Source: JABCZH01 sp963803775
Lineage (GTDB): Bacteria; Acidobacteriota; Terriglobia; Terriglobales; Acidobacteriaceae
Length of the DNA: 64,000 nt
Direction: 5' to 3'
NCBI GenBank assembly: GCA_963803775.1
Contig: CAWDNS010000006.1
Location: 620,001 to 684,000, forward strand
The notes beneath the pieces are model-generated. The model was given only the letters and a program-made list of their open reading frames with translations, was not told the DNA's origin and did no database searches. The first letter of the stretch is position 1. Each line of letters begins with the position of its first letter. This document shows positions 33,573-44,043 of this stretch, piece by piece. The translations under genes and the position numbers were made by a program.

Positions 33573-34859
33573 GTGCCAAACCAATTCCGCTTCGTCCGCC
33601 ACACACTCGCCACCGCTCTCTTTACGATTTTCATCCTGCTCGATCTAGCCTGGGCGGCTCCCAAGGAAACCTCACTCTACAACTTCAACGGCGGCAGCAA
33701 TGACGGTTCGGCGCCCATCGGCGGTTTGGTCGCCGATCACGCTGGCAACCTGTACGGCACAACCGGCACCGGCGGCAGCTATACCGATTGCAGTCCCTTC
33801 GGCCAGACCTGCGGAGTAGTTTTTGAACTCAGTCCCAATGGCGGTAGCTGGACGGAAACCGTTCTTTACACCTTTACCGGTGGCGCGGACGGCGGTGAAC
33901 CTCTCGCCGGTCTCGCCATCGATGCCCAGGGCAATCTCTACGGCACCACCGCAATCGGCGGCACTTTCGGCAACGGCACCGTCTTTATGCTGTCCTCCGG
34001 CAGTTGGACCGAATCCGTGCTCTACAGCTTCCGCGGAGGCAGCGACGGTTCGTATCCGCAGGCCGCTGTCACTCTCCACAACGGCAGCATCTACGGCACA
34101 ACCTACGCCGGCGGAGGAAACTCCTGTTTGGGTGCTCCTTCCGGCTGTGGCACGATCTTTCAGTTGCAACCGGGAAACAATGGCTGGACGGAAAACGTTC
34201 TGTATCGCTTTACCAACGGCGCCGACGGCGCGTTCCCTTATGCCAGCCTTATTCTTGATCCCGCCGGCAATCTCTACGGTGCCACCACACAGGGCGGCTA
34301 TCTTTCCGGCAACTGCGCTCCTTATGGCTGTGGCAATGTCTTTCAACTGAAGCACGGCTCGTCGGGCTGGACCCTGAATTCACTCCACGCTTTTACCTAT
34401 GACACCGACGGCTCCGCTCCCATCGGCGGACTGTTTGCTGGCCCTCATGAAACTCTCTACGGCACCGCATCGGGCGGGGGCGCCAGTTTCGACGGAACTG
34501 TCTTCCAACTTGCCTACGCCAAGGGCGCGTGGACCTTCAATCTGCTACATACCTTTTCCGGTGCCGATGGTTCCTCACCCGAAGGCACGCTGGTCGGCAA
34601 AGGAAAATATTTATTCGGGACAACCTACAGCGGCGGCACCGGCTCAGGATGCTTTTTCGGCGGTCCCTGCGGCACCGTTTTCATGCTCACCGCGTCCGGC
34701 AACAGCTGGAAGGAAACCGTGCTGCACAGCTTCTCCGACAACGGCACCGACGGAACTTACCCCGAGGCCGGGCTGATTCTCGGCAAAGACGCGCTCTATG
34801 GCACCACCAGCGCCGGCGGCCCCGCCGATAAGGGCACCGTGTTCGCCATCACGCCTTGA
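33573..34859 (+). CDS. secreted GloVer-repeat protein
   Basis: The GTG at 33573 is preferred because AGGAGG lies seven bases upstream, giving 428 residues. The frame is open to 33486. A signal peptide (TLATALFTIFILLDLAWAA) precedes about nine repeats with DHAGNLYGTTGTGG, GVVFELSP and WTETVLYTFTGG units. It begins just after the RAYT unit, so the element may have moved into its upstream region. Function unknown. Confidence 0.85.
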   Translation: MPNQFRFVRHTLATALFTIFILLDLAWAAPKETSLYNFNGGSNDGSAPIGGLVADHAGNLYGTTGTGGSYTDCSPFGQTCGVVFELSPNGGSWTETVLYTFTGGADGGEPLAGLAIDAQGNLYGTTAIGGTFGNGTVFMLSSGSWTESVLYSFRGGSDGSYPQAAVTLHNGSIYGTTYAGGGNSCLGAPSGCGTIFQLQPGNNGWTENVLYRFTNGADGAFPYASLILDPAGNLYGATTQGGYLSGNCAPYGCGNVFQLKHGSSGWTLNSLHAFTYDTDGSAPIGGLFAGPHETLYGTASGGGASFDGTVFQLAYAKGAWTFNLLHTFSGADGSSPEGTLVGKGKYLFGTTYSGGTGSGCFFGGPCGTVFMLTASGNSWKETVLHSFSDNGTDGTYPEAGLILGKDALYGTTSAGGPADKGTVFAITP

Positions 34860-34928
34860 TTGCAGCGAAGCACAAGAATGCGGGTGCCCCATTTCTCGCG
34901 CGTTGTTGGCGCGAGAAGTGGGTTTACG

Positions 34929-35486
34929 CTACCGCGGCCAAAGCCAGCCAAAAGTCCCAGCCGTCAACAACCCATAAATCAATCCGTCGATGACTTCTTT
35001 AATCACGCTCGACCACGGTTGACCCTTCCAGATTCCATTGCTCAGGGTTCCCACACCGTAGCCGAGAAAAGCTGCCAGTCCGACCACGTGAAACACTGTC
35101 TTATACGGCGTACCGGGACCAAGCACGCGTCCCGCGAGGCACGCGGCCACCGCGTCAACCACCAGGCAAAACACGAACCATTGCCCCAGAAACTTCCCCA
35201 TCGCCACTGGCCCGCTCGGACGAATGGTCATGAACCCGACTGGCCCCTGCTTGAACTTCTCCGTCATTGCCGGCGACTTCATCTCTTTGTGGGTGCAGTG
35301 CGGAAAGACATAAAGACCGGGCTGAATATTGGCCGGGCGCATCGCCGCGAGAATCTTGTCCTCTTCAGGAAGTTTGCGATAATCGCTGTTGTGGTACTTC
35401 AGCAACATGTGAATGAGCGAACTCGCGACGAAGACAATTACGGCCGACAGCAAAATAGGTAACCACAGCGCGGTGATAGGAACCAT
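34929..35486 (-). CDS. multi-pass membrane protein, function unknown
   Basis: A 185-residue protein with an N-terminal membrane segment (LWLPILLSAVIVFVASSLI), a cytoplasmic or periplasmic loop of about 65 residues (containing YHNSDYRKLPEEDKILAAM), and three more hydrophobic segments in the C-terminal half (WFVFCLVVDAVAACL, VFHVVGLAAFLGYGVGTL, VIDGLIYGLLTAGTFGWL). GAGGGAG precedes the ATG. I do not recognise a named family. It is convergent with the GloVer gene at 33573. Confidence 0.7.
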   Translation of the reverse strand: MVPITALWLPILLSAVIVFVASSLIHMLLKYHNSDYRKLPEEDKILAAMRPANIQPGLYVFPHCTHKEMKSPAMTEKFKQGPVGFMTIRPSGPVAMGKFLGQWFVFCLVVDAVAACLAGRVLGPGTPYKTVFHVVGLAAFLGYGVGTLSNGIWKGQPWSSVIKEVIDGLIYGLLTAGTFGWLWPR

Positions 35487-35736
35487 GGGTCTCCCTCGAG
35501 TGAGAAGATGACAACTGGAATTCGCATGTGAAGCTACGCCTCTGAAAGGCCGTGGTCAAGAGGGTGTGGCGCCACATTCCTTCACTACGCCGCTGAAAGC
35601 TGTGATATAAGTTCTGGGCCGTGCTTTCGCTCAAAGAAGGCGTCTCGGGCATACCCCAAACGGCTTGCCCAACGCCTCTTTCCAGCTTTGCGACATCTGT
35701 CAGTTGGCTGCTGGAATAATTTCCAAGGAGATCGAA

Positions 35737-36858
35737 ATGAAACTTCGCTTCCGAACTCTGTTTACCTTCGTGGTTGTGTTGTCCGCGCTTTTACCCTGTG
35801 CATTACAGGCGCAACAATACGTGTACGCCAATAACGACGACGACTCCGGCGGCGACCATAACCTGGTGACCGCATTCAAAGTAAGCAACACCGGACAGAT
35901 GAGCCTCATCAGTACTTATCCCACCGGTGGCCTGGGCACCGGTGGATTCAACGCCGAGAATACCATCGTGGCCGCCAAAGTCGGATCGAATGACTGCCTG
36001 TTCGTGTCCAATGGTGGAAGCAACAACGTCTCCGCATTTACCCTCAACCCAACCAACGGCGCTCTAACCGCGGTCAGCGGATCTCCTTTTGCCAGTGGAG
36101 GCCAGGGTAACAATTACGGCATCGGTCTGGCCGTCGCTGACAACAAGCTCCTATTTGCCGGCAATACTGTCTCCGGCAACATCTCGGTTTTTATCATCAA
36201 GTCGAACTGTGCGCTCAAGCTCGGTAACACCTACAGCGTTCCCGGTTCTCCCGACGGCATGAAAGTCACTCCGAACGGGAAATTTCTTATCGAGGCCAAC
36301 CTCGGCAATCCCGACTCCTGGCAAATCAATTCCAACGGAACTCTGACCGAGCTCGGCCCCTTCTCCTCCCACGGCACCACTGCCGGGGTTGACCTCAGTT
36401 GCGACGGCGCCACCGCCTACTTCGGCGACGCTGGAACCAATACCGAAGTTGAGGTCTACAGCATCAGTGCAACCGGCCAACTCACCGAGCTCAACGATTA
36501 CACCAATACCAACGGCCAGAATTCCAACAACGTTATGCTCAGCGCCGATGGAAAACTTCTGTACATTAGCGAAACCGCTTCCAACCAGGTGGAAACTCTC
36601 ACCACCGGCGCAAACGGCGCGCTCACCTATGACAGTGTGGTCTCACTCAATGTCATGCAATTCAATTCCACACTGGGGATGGCCACCGTGCAGAGCGGGA
36701 AGGGAATCTTCGTCGCCGAAGACAGCCCGGCGCAGATTGCCGTCCTGGGGGCGCACGGAACGTCTTTGAAGGAAGTGGCTAATTCACCGTTTTCCTTGAA
36801 CGACAATTTCGCCTTCGTCATTGCGATGACGGCCGTTCCCGGCAAGTCTTGTCAATGA
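35737..36858 (+). CDS. secreted lactonase-like beta-propeller protein
   Basis: The ATG at 35737 with AAGGAG six bases upstream gives 373 residues (the frame is open from 35665). A signal peptide (RFRTLFTFVVVLSALLPCALQA) is followed by repeats of the YVTN/6-phosphogluconolactonase-like type (YVYANNDDDSGGDHNLVTAF, LTAVSGSPFASGGQGNNYG, LKEVANSPFSL). The fold is a seven-bladed propeller by analogy. Proteins of this family in Acidobacteria are exported and their substrates are not known. Lactonase activity is not shown. Confidence 0.85.
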   Translation: MKLRFRTLFTFVVVLSALLPCALQAQQYVYANNDDDSGGDHNLVTAFKVSNTGQMSLISTYPTGGLGTGGFNAENTIVAAKVGSNDCLFVSNGGSNNVSAFTLNPTNGALTAVSGSPFASGGQGNNYGIGLAVADNKLLFAGNTVSGNISVFIIKSNCALKLGNTYSVPGSPDGMKVTPNGKFLIEANLGNPDSWQINSNGTLTELGPFSSHGTTAGVDLSCDGATAYFGDAGTNTEVEVYSISATGQLTELNDYTNTNGQNSNNVMLSADGKLLYISETASNQVETLTTGANGALTYDSVVSLNVMQFNSTLGMATVQSGKGIFVAEDSPAQIAVLGAHGTSLKEVANSPFSLNDNFAFVIAMTAVPGKSCQ

Positions 36859-36938
36859 AATTGATCGCGGTGGCCCATCCTAACGTCGTCTCGACGCTAA
36901 CTTGGGAAAATCGCCACTTAGTGCTCTTTAATTCGTTC

Positions 36939-38318
36939 TCACTGGGTCTGTAGCAGCACCGTACCTTGATAGGCTCCGCTGACGGCGAAATCGAGTAGCC
37001 CATCGTTGTTGAAATCGGCTATTCCCAGGGTGAAAAAGTCGGTGGGAGGAAGATTAAAGGTGATCGGCGTTTGGAAAGTTCCGTCGCCATTCCCCAGCAG
37101 AACGTACAACATCTGATTGTTATTAATATTGACGGCGGCGGGCGTAACTATATCCACCTTCCCATCACCATTGACATCCACGATCTGAATAGGAGAATTC
37201 CAGTCAGCTTGCAGGCTGAATGATGTGCCCACGGTGAACGTTCCATCGCCATTCCCGAACAGAACAGAGAACCCACTCGTGACGATGTCCAGCTTCCCAT
37301 CCCCGTTTACGTCTGCAACTGCGGCGTAGCCTCCACCCCAGGGAATCTGATAGTCAACTTCGTTCCCAACCGTCCCATCGCCGTTTCCCAGGAATACCGC
37401 AACCGTGCCCGGACCCGGCTCCGACCCGCCAATAGTGGACATCGCAACATCCAGCTTGCCGTCACCGTTGAAATCACCAACCACAGGTATCCCGCCAACC
37501 GAAACCGGCAGATAGGTCACATTGCGATAGGTACCATCGCCGTTCCCTAAACTAATGGACAGGTTATCTTCATAACCATCGAAATACACCGCAACATTGT
37601 CCAGGATGCCGTCCCCGTTGATGTCGACCATTACCCCCGTGTATACCTGCTGGCTCAAACTGCCTTGCTTCAACCCCCCTTTTCCATCTCCAAAATAAAT
37701 CGTGCAGGTAAGGCCGGGGCCGCCATCGCCACCGCACGGTGCAATATCCAGGTTGCCGTCGTTGTTGAAATCCGCAACCATAACCGGAGGCCACGAGCTA
37801 GGTGCGCTGAACACTGGCCCGCCAATGTCGTTGAAATTTCCCATCCCCTGGTTCAGATAGACCTCCACATTCCGGCTCACAATCGCTAGGTCAGGCTTAT
37901 GATCGCCATTGAAATCTCCTATTCCCATATAACCACCGTCGAGGACCGCCGGATCTGCCGCCACCGTCACCCCGGACGATGGATTGCGGACTGAGAAATA
38001 AATCACGTTGGAAGCAATGCTCCCGGGATTCACGACCGTGATCGCGCCCGTCCCAGCTTTGGCCACCGCCTTCGCCGGCACTTCTGCTTTCAACCTGCTC
38101 CCGCTGATAAACTTCGTCTTCAGTGAAATTCCGTTCGCTTTCACCACGGCTCCCAGCACAAAGCCGGTGCCCCCAACCGTCAAGGTGAATGCCGCATGGC
38201 CGGGCGTAACCCCCGAGGGACTCAATGGCGTATAGATAAGGGGAACGGGATTCGACTGCGCTAACAAAACTCCGCCGGCAAGTAGGACAAACAGGAGGAC
38301 GAGCGAGGTATGCTTCAT
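36939..38318 (-). CDS. secreted IPT/TIG plus FG-GAP (VCBS) repeat protein
   Basis: The ATG at 38318, with AGGAG seven bases upstream, gives 459 residues. A signal peptide (LVLLFVLLAGGVLLAQ) precedes an IPT/TIG-like immunoglobulin domain (about 25-105; SPSGVTPGHAAFTLTVGGTG). Then come about eleven FG-GAP/VCBS repeats (IGDFNGDHKPDLAIV, VVGDFNGDGKLDVAM) whose DxNxDGxxD loops bind calcium in homologues. It is probably an extracellular beta-propeller used in binding. Confidence 0.9.
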   Translation of the reverse strand: MKHTSLVLLFVLLAGGVLLAQSNPVPLIYTPLSPSGVTPGHAAFTLTVGGTGFVLGAVVKANGISLKTKFISGSRLKAEVPAKAVAKAGTGAITVVNPGSIASNVIYFSVRNPSSGVTVAADPAVLDGGYMGIGDFNGDHKPDLAIVSRNVEVYLNQGMGNFNDIGGPVFSAPSSWPPVMVADFNNDGNLDIAPCGGDGGPGLTCTIYFGDGKGGLKQGSLSQQVYTGVMVDINGDGILDNVAVYFDGYEDNLSISLGNGDGTYRNVTYLPVSVGGIPVVGDFNGDGKLDVAMSTIGGSEPGPGTVAVFLGNGDGTVGNEVDYQIPWGGGYAAVADVNGDGKLDIVTSGFSVLFGNGDGTFTVGTSFSLQADWNSPIQIVDVNGDGKVDIVTPAAVNINNNQMLYVLLGNGDGTFQTPITFNLPPTDFFTLGIADFNNDGLLDFAVSGAYQGTVLLQTQ

Positions 38319-38475
38319 GGGGATTCTCCTCAAATCTGCGGATTCTTCTCGCGCGAAGAACAGCGACCAAATTCTATATTCACCTGATAGCCGCGTCAAT
38401 CAGGCATTTTGAGGAAGGCGAATGTCCAAAGATTCGGGCGCCTGATTTAGTTCTGTAAGTGCGGGCGTCTCGCTC

Positions 38476-38542
38476 CAGCCGAGCGAAGCTCGGCTGCCTT
38501 CGAGACGAAAACGTCCGGCATAGCTTTACAGCCATGCCGGAC
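38476..38542. terminator. pair of strong hairpins after GloVer gene
   Basis: CAGCCGAGC (38476-38484) pairs with GCTCGGCTG (38488-38496), and GTCCGGCAT (38513-38521) pairs with ATGCCGGAC (38534-38542). They lie about 40-100 bases past the stop of the minus-strand GloVer gene. No T-run follows, so termination is uncertain. They could be dispersed repeats. Confidence 0.4.
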
Positions 38543-38580
38543 AACTGAAACCAGAACAAACAACAGGCTTAACCCCAACT

Positions 38581-39846
38581 TCAGAAACTAACCTGGAACA
38601 CTGTCCCTTGGAGATCGGTACCGTCCTCGAGCATGGTGCCGTAGAAGTTCCCCGATGAATCCATGACGACACCTTGTGGCATAATTCCCCATTCCCTGTT
38701 TACATCCGAAGGAAAACTAGCAACGATACTGAATCCACTGGACGAGACTTTGAATATGAATCCAATATTGTTGGCACCACCAATTCCATTTGACCCGTAC
38801 AGGCTGTCTTCGGGGCCCAGCAGTAAGTGACTGTTAAAGTCAGGCTGCGTGATCGCGGTGGTGAAGCGATAGAGCACGCTGAACTTCCCTTGGCGATCTA
38901 CTTTGAAAATGGTTCCGCAGCCATAAGGATCCTCAACGCAGGCGGTGCCGCCGCCGTAAGAAGCAATCCCATAAAGATTGCCCTTCGCATCCTGAATCAG
39001 CCCCAGGGGAGCACTGCCATCTAACCCTCCGGTGAAGCTATACAGCACGGTGAACTTACCGCTGCGATCGATCTTATAGATGGTCCCGCAACCTTGCGTG
39101 ATGCGGTAGCGTTGTCCGCCCGGGGTGTAACAGCTCAAGATGCCTCCGTTAATCGCCGTGCCATAGAGACTGCCATCGACGTCCACCACCAAACCGCCTT
39201 CGGGATCAATGCCGTCCTCGCCGGTAAAAGTGTGAAGCACGGTAATTTGGCCAGCTTGGGTCAGTCTGTAAAGTGAACCGCAGCCGATCTCCTGATAGCC
39301 GCAGTTATAATCTCCGCCGTAGGGTGACATGCCGTAGAGATTGCCTGCCTTATCGATCGTCAACGCGGAGTCCTGGCAGCATCCAGTGTCGCTGGTAAAA
39401 GCATAGAGCGTGGTCTCGTTGCCGTTCGTGTCAATCTTGAAGACAGTGGAGGGCGCGTCCAGGAAGCCGTTGCTCTGAGTGTTGCCGTAGAGATTTCCAG
39501 CTGCGTCCTGTATCAGAGCGGCGACCGGAGAGGCGCCATCGTTACCTTCCGTGAAGCGGTAGAGCACGGTTTCATTGCCGCTGCCGTCGATCTTGTAAAC
39601 CGTTCCGCAACCACCGGACCCGCAATGGTTGCCACCCCCATCGGTCGTGCCATACATGACGCCATCTGCGCCTATCATCAGCGCATTAGGAACCGCGCCG
39701 TCGGGCCAATTGCTGAAAGCGTGCAGCACAGTATAGGTTTGGGCCTGCGCCGACGGTGATGCACCCGCTGTCAACATCAGAAGTGCGATGACTGCTGCGC
39801 TATATGTGCCACGAATTGCCGCAAGAAAAGTTGTGCCGGGTTTCAT
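38581..39846 (-). CDS. secreted GloVer-repeat protein
   Basis: The start chosen (39846) gives a 421-residue product with a signal peptide (hydrophobic YSAAVIALLMLTAGASPSAQA). Alternative starts at 39858 and 39891 have no better ribosome-binding site. About eight GloVer repeats follow (AAGNLYGNTQ, GTIFKVDRQGKFSVLYRFT, GTVYKIDGSGNETVLYRFT). Here the strand after GT reads YKIDGSGN in place of ELTP, a subtype distinct from the other four copies. The gene is divergent from the large regulator at 40081. Confidence 0.85.
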   Translation of the reverse strand: MKPGTTFLAAIRGTYSAAVIALLMLTAGASPSAQAQTYTVLHAFSNWPDGAVPNALMIGADGVMYGTTDGGGNHCGSGGCGTVYKIDGSGNETVLYRFTEGNDGASPVAALIQDAAGNLYGNTQSNGFLDAPSTVFKIDTNGNETTLYAFTSDTGCCQDSALTIDKAGNLYGMSPYGGDYNCGYQEIGCGSLYRLTQAGQITVLHTFTGEDGIDPEGGLVVDVDGSLYGTAINGGILSCYTPGGQRYRITQGCGTIYKIDRSGKFTVLYSFTGGLDGSAPLGLIQDAKGNLYGIASYGGGTACVEDPYGCGTIFKVDRQGKFSVLYRFTTAITQPDFNSHLLLGPEDSLYGSNGIGGANNIGFIFKVSSSGFSIVASFPSDVNREWGIMPQGVVMDSSGNFYGTMLEDGTDLQGTVFQVSF

Positions 39847-40080
39847 GGGGTTTTCCATTTCAAAATCTCGTGCAGCGCCATTCAACGCCATTGAGTCCGG
39901 TTTTTACAAATCACATGTCACTCACATCCACATCACAGGCTAAACGATTGATAAATAGGCGCTTTGCGCATGCTTACGATGGTGTTGACAACCGCTGTCG
40001 GCGGGTTGACTTTGCCGATACACTACTAGGCGGACAGTTTACAAAGGTGTACGTTAAACGCCTTTCCCGCGGTTTTGGAT

Positions 40081-42981
40081 ATGTCACCAGTTGAGCCAGG
40101 TAATTCGGAAAGCGAGAGCCTGAATGAGAGTTCGCCAGTCTTCGGCGAACTGCAACCAGGGCCCCACTTGCATGTAATCTTTGGGCTTTACGAGTTCAAC
40201 TTGCAAACCCACGAACTTCGCAAGGGAGGCCTGAGGCTTAAGATTCCGAAGCAATCATTTCAGATTCTGGCCATGCTCCTCGAAAGACCGGGCGAAGTTG
40301 TTTCCCGCGAGGATCTGAGACGGAGGTTGTGGCCGAGCGACGTCTTCGTCAATTTTGAAGCCAGCCTCAATAGTGCCGTGCAAAGATTACGAAGCGCACT
40401 ACAGGATACCTCTCTCGAGCCACGCTACATCGAAACCTTGCCCAGGGCAGGCTACCGCTTTATAGCCAGCGTTGAATCTCTGATCCCACCCTCGGATGAA
40501 GCGCCGCCAAGTATTGGAACGATCAATTCCGCTGATCTTCCATTGCTCGACTCGCGCGCCGATGAAGTATTGACCGCGCCGCCCCTACACACTCGCAAAT
40601 GGCCATACTCGGTTGCAGCTGTCTTATTGTTAATTCTGCTCGTCGCATATTTTGGATATCGGTATAGCCTCGGAACCCCGCATCTGCCGGAGGCTCAAGT
40701 TCAACCATTTCCGGCCATTTCTTCCAGCCCGATCCGTCGCTCGGTTGCGGTCATGGGCTTTACCAATGTTTCGGGAAATGCCCGCAACTTATGGTTGTCG
40801 ACCGCCTTCACCGAAATGCTCTCCACCGAGTTGGCTGCGGGCGGCCATCTCCGAACCGTCGCTGCAGAGGATGTTGCCCGAGCGCAACACGAACTCTCCT
40901 TAACTAATAAAGACAGCTATGGCAGCAATACTCTGAGTAAGATTCATAAGGATCTCGGTTGCGACTATGTCGTCGCCGGCTCCTACCTCGCCATTGGAGA
41001 AGCAGGCAGCGGACGGGTCCGCCTCGACGCCCGTGTGCAGGACGCCGTAACCGGCGATACGATTGCAAGCTTTGCCGTCGTCGGCTCCCAGTCCGACCTC
41101 TTCGATCTCGCCTCTCGCGCTGGCGAACAACTGCGGACAAAACTAGGTGTCGGAACCCTGACCTCCACCGAGGCGGAAGAAGTTAAACTCGCCCTGCCTT
41201 CTAATCCCGAGGCGGCCAGACTCTACTCCGATGGACTCGCCAAATTCCGTGTCTACGACGATGTTGTGGCCAGCGATCTCTTCGAAAAAGTTATTCTTTT
41301 GCAACCCGAATATTCGCCCGCGTATTCCGCCTTGGCAGGCGCACGTTTTGCTCTCGGATACGATGCCGAGGCCGCAGCTGCCGCTCGAAAAGCCATGGAT
41401 TTATCGCAGAATCTCCCCGAACAAGCTCGCCTCCAAACCGAGGCGCGTTATCACAAGATCAATGGAGACTGGACCCAGGCAGTCGAAATCTATACTCACC
41501 TCCAGCACTCTTATCCTGACAATCCTGACTACAGTTTAGACCTCGCCCTGGCGCAAAACGCAATGGGCAAGAGCGCTGATGCCGCGGCGACGATTGCGGC
41601 TCTGCGAAAGTTGCCCTCCGTCGGACGCGGTGATCTGAGAATCGATCTTACGGAAGCCGGCATCGCTGGCGAACTCGGAGACTACAAACGAGAACAAACC
41701 TTGGCCGAGGCAGCAGCCACGAAAGCCGACGCAGCCGGAGAACGCCTGCTGCTCGCCCGTGCCAAGATGATTGTCGGATACGCCTCGAATAACCTCGCGG
41801 ATTTCCCTAACGCCAAGGATGCCTTCGCCGTAGCCCAGCAAATGTGCGCCGAATCAGGCGATGTCGTCGGCGCAGCCCTCGCCGACATGAACCTCGGCAT
41901 CACCTTGATCTACCAGGGTGATCTCGCCGATGCCAGGCGCATCATGGAGCAAGCGCAAACCGTCTTTCGGAACAAAGGTGACCAGGCGAGTCTGGCCGCC
42001 GCTCTCACCAACCTTTCTGAGATCTATGGCAGAGAAGGCGACCTGCCAAAACAAGAGTTTCTTCTTCGCGAAACCCTGACAATTTCCAACAAGCTGAATC
42101 GGATCGGTAAACGCAACATTGAGTTAGGCAACCTTTCCGAAGTCCTCCGGCGGCAGGGCAGGTTTAGCGAAGCCAAAAACATGGCGGAGCTGCTGGTGGA
42201 ACAGCTTCGCAGTAGCGGAAACAAATCCGTTCTCGCAGCTGCCATTCAAACCCTCGGCTCCATCGCAGAAGATCAGGGAGACCTGTCAACCGCGCTGCGC
42301 ATGTATCAAGAGGCCGCTTCAATTTTCAAAGACACGGGCGACAAAACCGACTCCGCCGAAGCTGAGCGCTCCTTAGGCAAAGCATTTCTCCGAAACGGTG
42401 ATTTCGCCAGCGCGAACCAGGCGCTTTCTGAATCGCTTTCTCTCGACCGTGAGATTGGAGCCAAAGCCGATGCCGCATTGAGCCAGATCGATCTCGCGGA
42501 ATTGGCATTGGCACAAGAGAGATCATCGCTAGACCTCGCCACCCTGCGCTCCGCTATCGATGAGCTTCGCCAGCAGAAATTGACCGATGACGAAATCGAG
42601 GCCAACACCATCTTGGCGCGAGTACTTATTCGCCAGAGCAAGACTGCTGAAGCTGCAACCCTGCTCAGCCAAACCGCCGCTCTCTCCGCCAAAAGTTACG
42701 ATCCGCTCGTCCATTTCGATGTCGCACTCGCCATCGCTAACCTCCGAGTTGCACAGCATCGTCTCAACGCCGCCAGACTCTCCATCCAGCCGGCATACCA
42801 GAAGGCCGCAGCGGTCGGTTGCGTCCGTTGTCAGCTCGAAGCCCGACTCGAATTAGGCGAAATCGAAATCCAGGCCGGACACGCCGAACGAGGCCGCGCC
42901 GAGTTACACGACCTTGCCAACGACGCCTCCAGCAGAGGATTCCGCCTGATCGCCGATTCCGCCGCTGCCGATAGCAAATAA
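40081..42981 (+). CDS. membrane-anchored winged-helix regulator with TolB-like and TPR domains
   Basis: A 966-residue protein (ATG 40081; the frame is open to a TTG at 40075). It begins with an OmpR/CadC-type winged helix (about 40-125; IPKQSFQILAMLLERPGEVV, RRRLWPSDVFV, RYIETLPRAGYRFIA). One membrane segment (about 180-200; SVAAVLLLILLVAYFGYRY) follows, then a TolB-N-like domain (about 220-350; RRSVAVMGFTNVSGN, LGCDYVVAGSY) and a long array of TPR repeats to the end. This is a CadC-like design: DNA binding in the cytoplasm, sensing outside. Target genes are unknown. It faces the divergent GloVer gene. Confidence 0.9.
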   Translation: MSPVEPGNSESESLNESSPVFGELQPGPHLHVIFGLYEFNLQTHELRKGGLRLKIPKQSFQILAMLLERPGEVVSREDLRRRLWPSDVFVNFEASLNSAVQRLRSALQDTSLEPRYIETLPRAGYRFIASVESLIPPSDEAPPSIGTINSADLPLLDSRADEVLTAPPLHTRKWPYSVAAVLLLILLVAYFGYRYSLGTPHLPEAQVQPFPAISSSPIRRSVAVMGFTNVSGNARNLWLSTAFTEMLSTELAAGGHLRTVAAEDVARAQHELSLTNKDSYGSNTLSKIHKDLGCDYVVAGSYLAIGEAGSGRVRLDARVQDAVTGDTIASFAVVGSQSDLFDLASRAGEQLRTKLGVGTLTSTEAEEVKLALPSNPEAARLYSDGLAKFRVYDDVVASDLFEKVILLQPEYSPAYSALAGARFALGYDAEAAAAARKAMDLSQNLPEQARLQTEARYHKINGDWTQAVEIYTHLQHSYPDNPDYSLDLALAQNAMGKSADAAATIAALRKLPSVGRGDLRIDLTEAGIAGELGDYKREQTLAEAAATKADAAGERLLLARAKMIVGYASNNLADFPNAKDAFAVAQQMCAESGDVVGAALADMNLGITLIYQGDLADARRIMEQAQTVFRNKGDQASLAAALTNLSEIYGREGDLPKQEFLLRETLTISNKLNRIGKRNIELGNLSEVLRRQGRFSEAKNMAELLVEQLRSSGNKSVLAAAIQTLGSIAEDQGDLSTALRMYQEAASIFKDTGDKTDSAEAERSLGKAFLRNGDFASANQALSESLSLDREIGAKADAALSQIDLAELALAQERSSLDLATLRSAIDELRQQKLTDDEIEANTILARVLIRQSKTAEAATLLSQTAALSAKSYDPLVHFDVALAIANLRVAQHRLNAARLSIQPAYQKAAAVGCVRCQLEARLELGEIEIQAGHAERGRAELHDLANDASSRGFRLIADSAAADSK

Positions 42982-43070
42982 CCTTCATGGACTTTTCACT
43001 AGACCAAACAAAAAAGTAGCCGCCCGCTAAGTCCAACTAACGAGCGGCCTGTCGCCGGTCGAAACCTGCT

Positions 43071-43631
43071 CTATTCGCCGTTGCCCGGCTTCACCTCGAT
43101 CTCATTCACCAACTCTTTTACGTTAGGAATTTTCTTCGCCAGAACGCCGGCTTCTTTCTTTTCCGCGGCCGTGTGTACCGTGCCGCTCAGGGTCAACGTG
43201 CCATTCTTCGATTTATAGGAGATGCTCTGCTCATCCAGCCTTTTGTGCTCTTTCAGTACTGCCTTATAATTGTCTTCAATTCCGCTGTCGAGTGCGGAAT
43301 CCACCGCTTTGGCCTGGCTCTCGTCGCCGATCGGCCGCACGCCCACCTGGTTTGCAATCGTGTAATCCGGCGCTGCCTGCTTGGCGACTGCTTCGGCTTG
43401 CTGCTTCTTGTCGGCGGTTTCAACATCGCCGGTCAGCGTTATCACGCCCTTGTCGCGGTCCTGGCTCACCGAAACCACGCCGAGTTGGTTTGCAGTCAAC
43501 GCATTATTGACTGCGTCTTTTTCATCCGGATGCGCCGAACTGCAACCCGTAAGCACCAGCCCTCCGCCCAAAACTAAACTCAGAATCACCGCCCCACCAC
43601 GCCACACAAACTCCGCGCCCCTGCTTTTCAT
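43071..43631 (-). CDS. BON-domain lipoprotein
   Basis: The ATG at 43631 (AAGGA four bases upstream) gives 186 residues. The N-terminus is a lipoprotein signal with lipobox LVLTGC. Two BON domains follow, the first around VVSVSQDRDKGVITLTGDVE and the second around SYKSKNGTLTLSGTVH, each with the conserved Gly and a helix. BON domains bind lipid or periplasmic partners. OsmY-like proteins respond to stress. It probably sits on the periplasmic face of a membrane. Convergent with the regulator gene. Confidence 0.88.
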   Translation of the reverse strand: MKSRGAEFVWRGGAVILSLVLGGGLVLTGCSSAHPDEKDAVNNALTANQLGVVSVSQDRDKGVITLTGDVETADKKQQAEAVAKQAAPDYTIANQVGVRPIGDESQAKAVDSALDSGIEDNYKAVLKEHKRLDEQSISYKSKNGTLTLSGTVHTAAEKKEAGVLAKKIPNVKELVNEIEVKPGNGE

Positions 43632-44043
43632 GATTCCTTTTCCTCCTTTTGAGGTCAGATCTTGGCTTTTGCACTTTCGCTCGATCACACCTTCATCTCA
43701 CGCCGCCTAGGATGGTTTCGCCGTGAGCGGGGATGTCCGCTTGCTGCCATCTACAGAACCTTCGTCGGTCGGCTCGATGGATCTGTGTAGGGCGTCAGAA
43801 AACCGAGCGATTGAATGGGCTCCGACCTCGTGCACTTACCGTTCCGAACGCGCTTCAGCAGAGAGGAATCTGCCTCTTATTTTCACACTTCGCCCAAAAC
43901 AGGAATTCTGAGCCCGCATTCCCGATTTTTCCTAGCCCCACTCCCGTCCTTGTCAAGCCCCCTGATTCACGACTTTCCTCCCAACCCTCTGATTTCAACC
44001 CGACAATAAACTTTCAAACTGTGTCTCACTTACCCTCCGCATT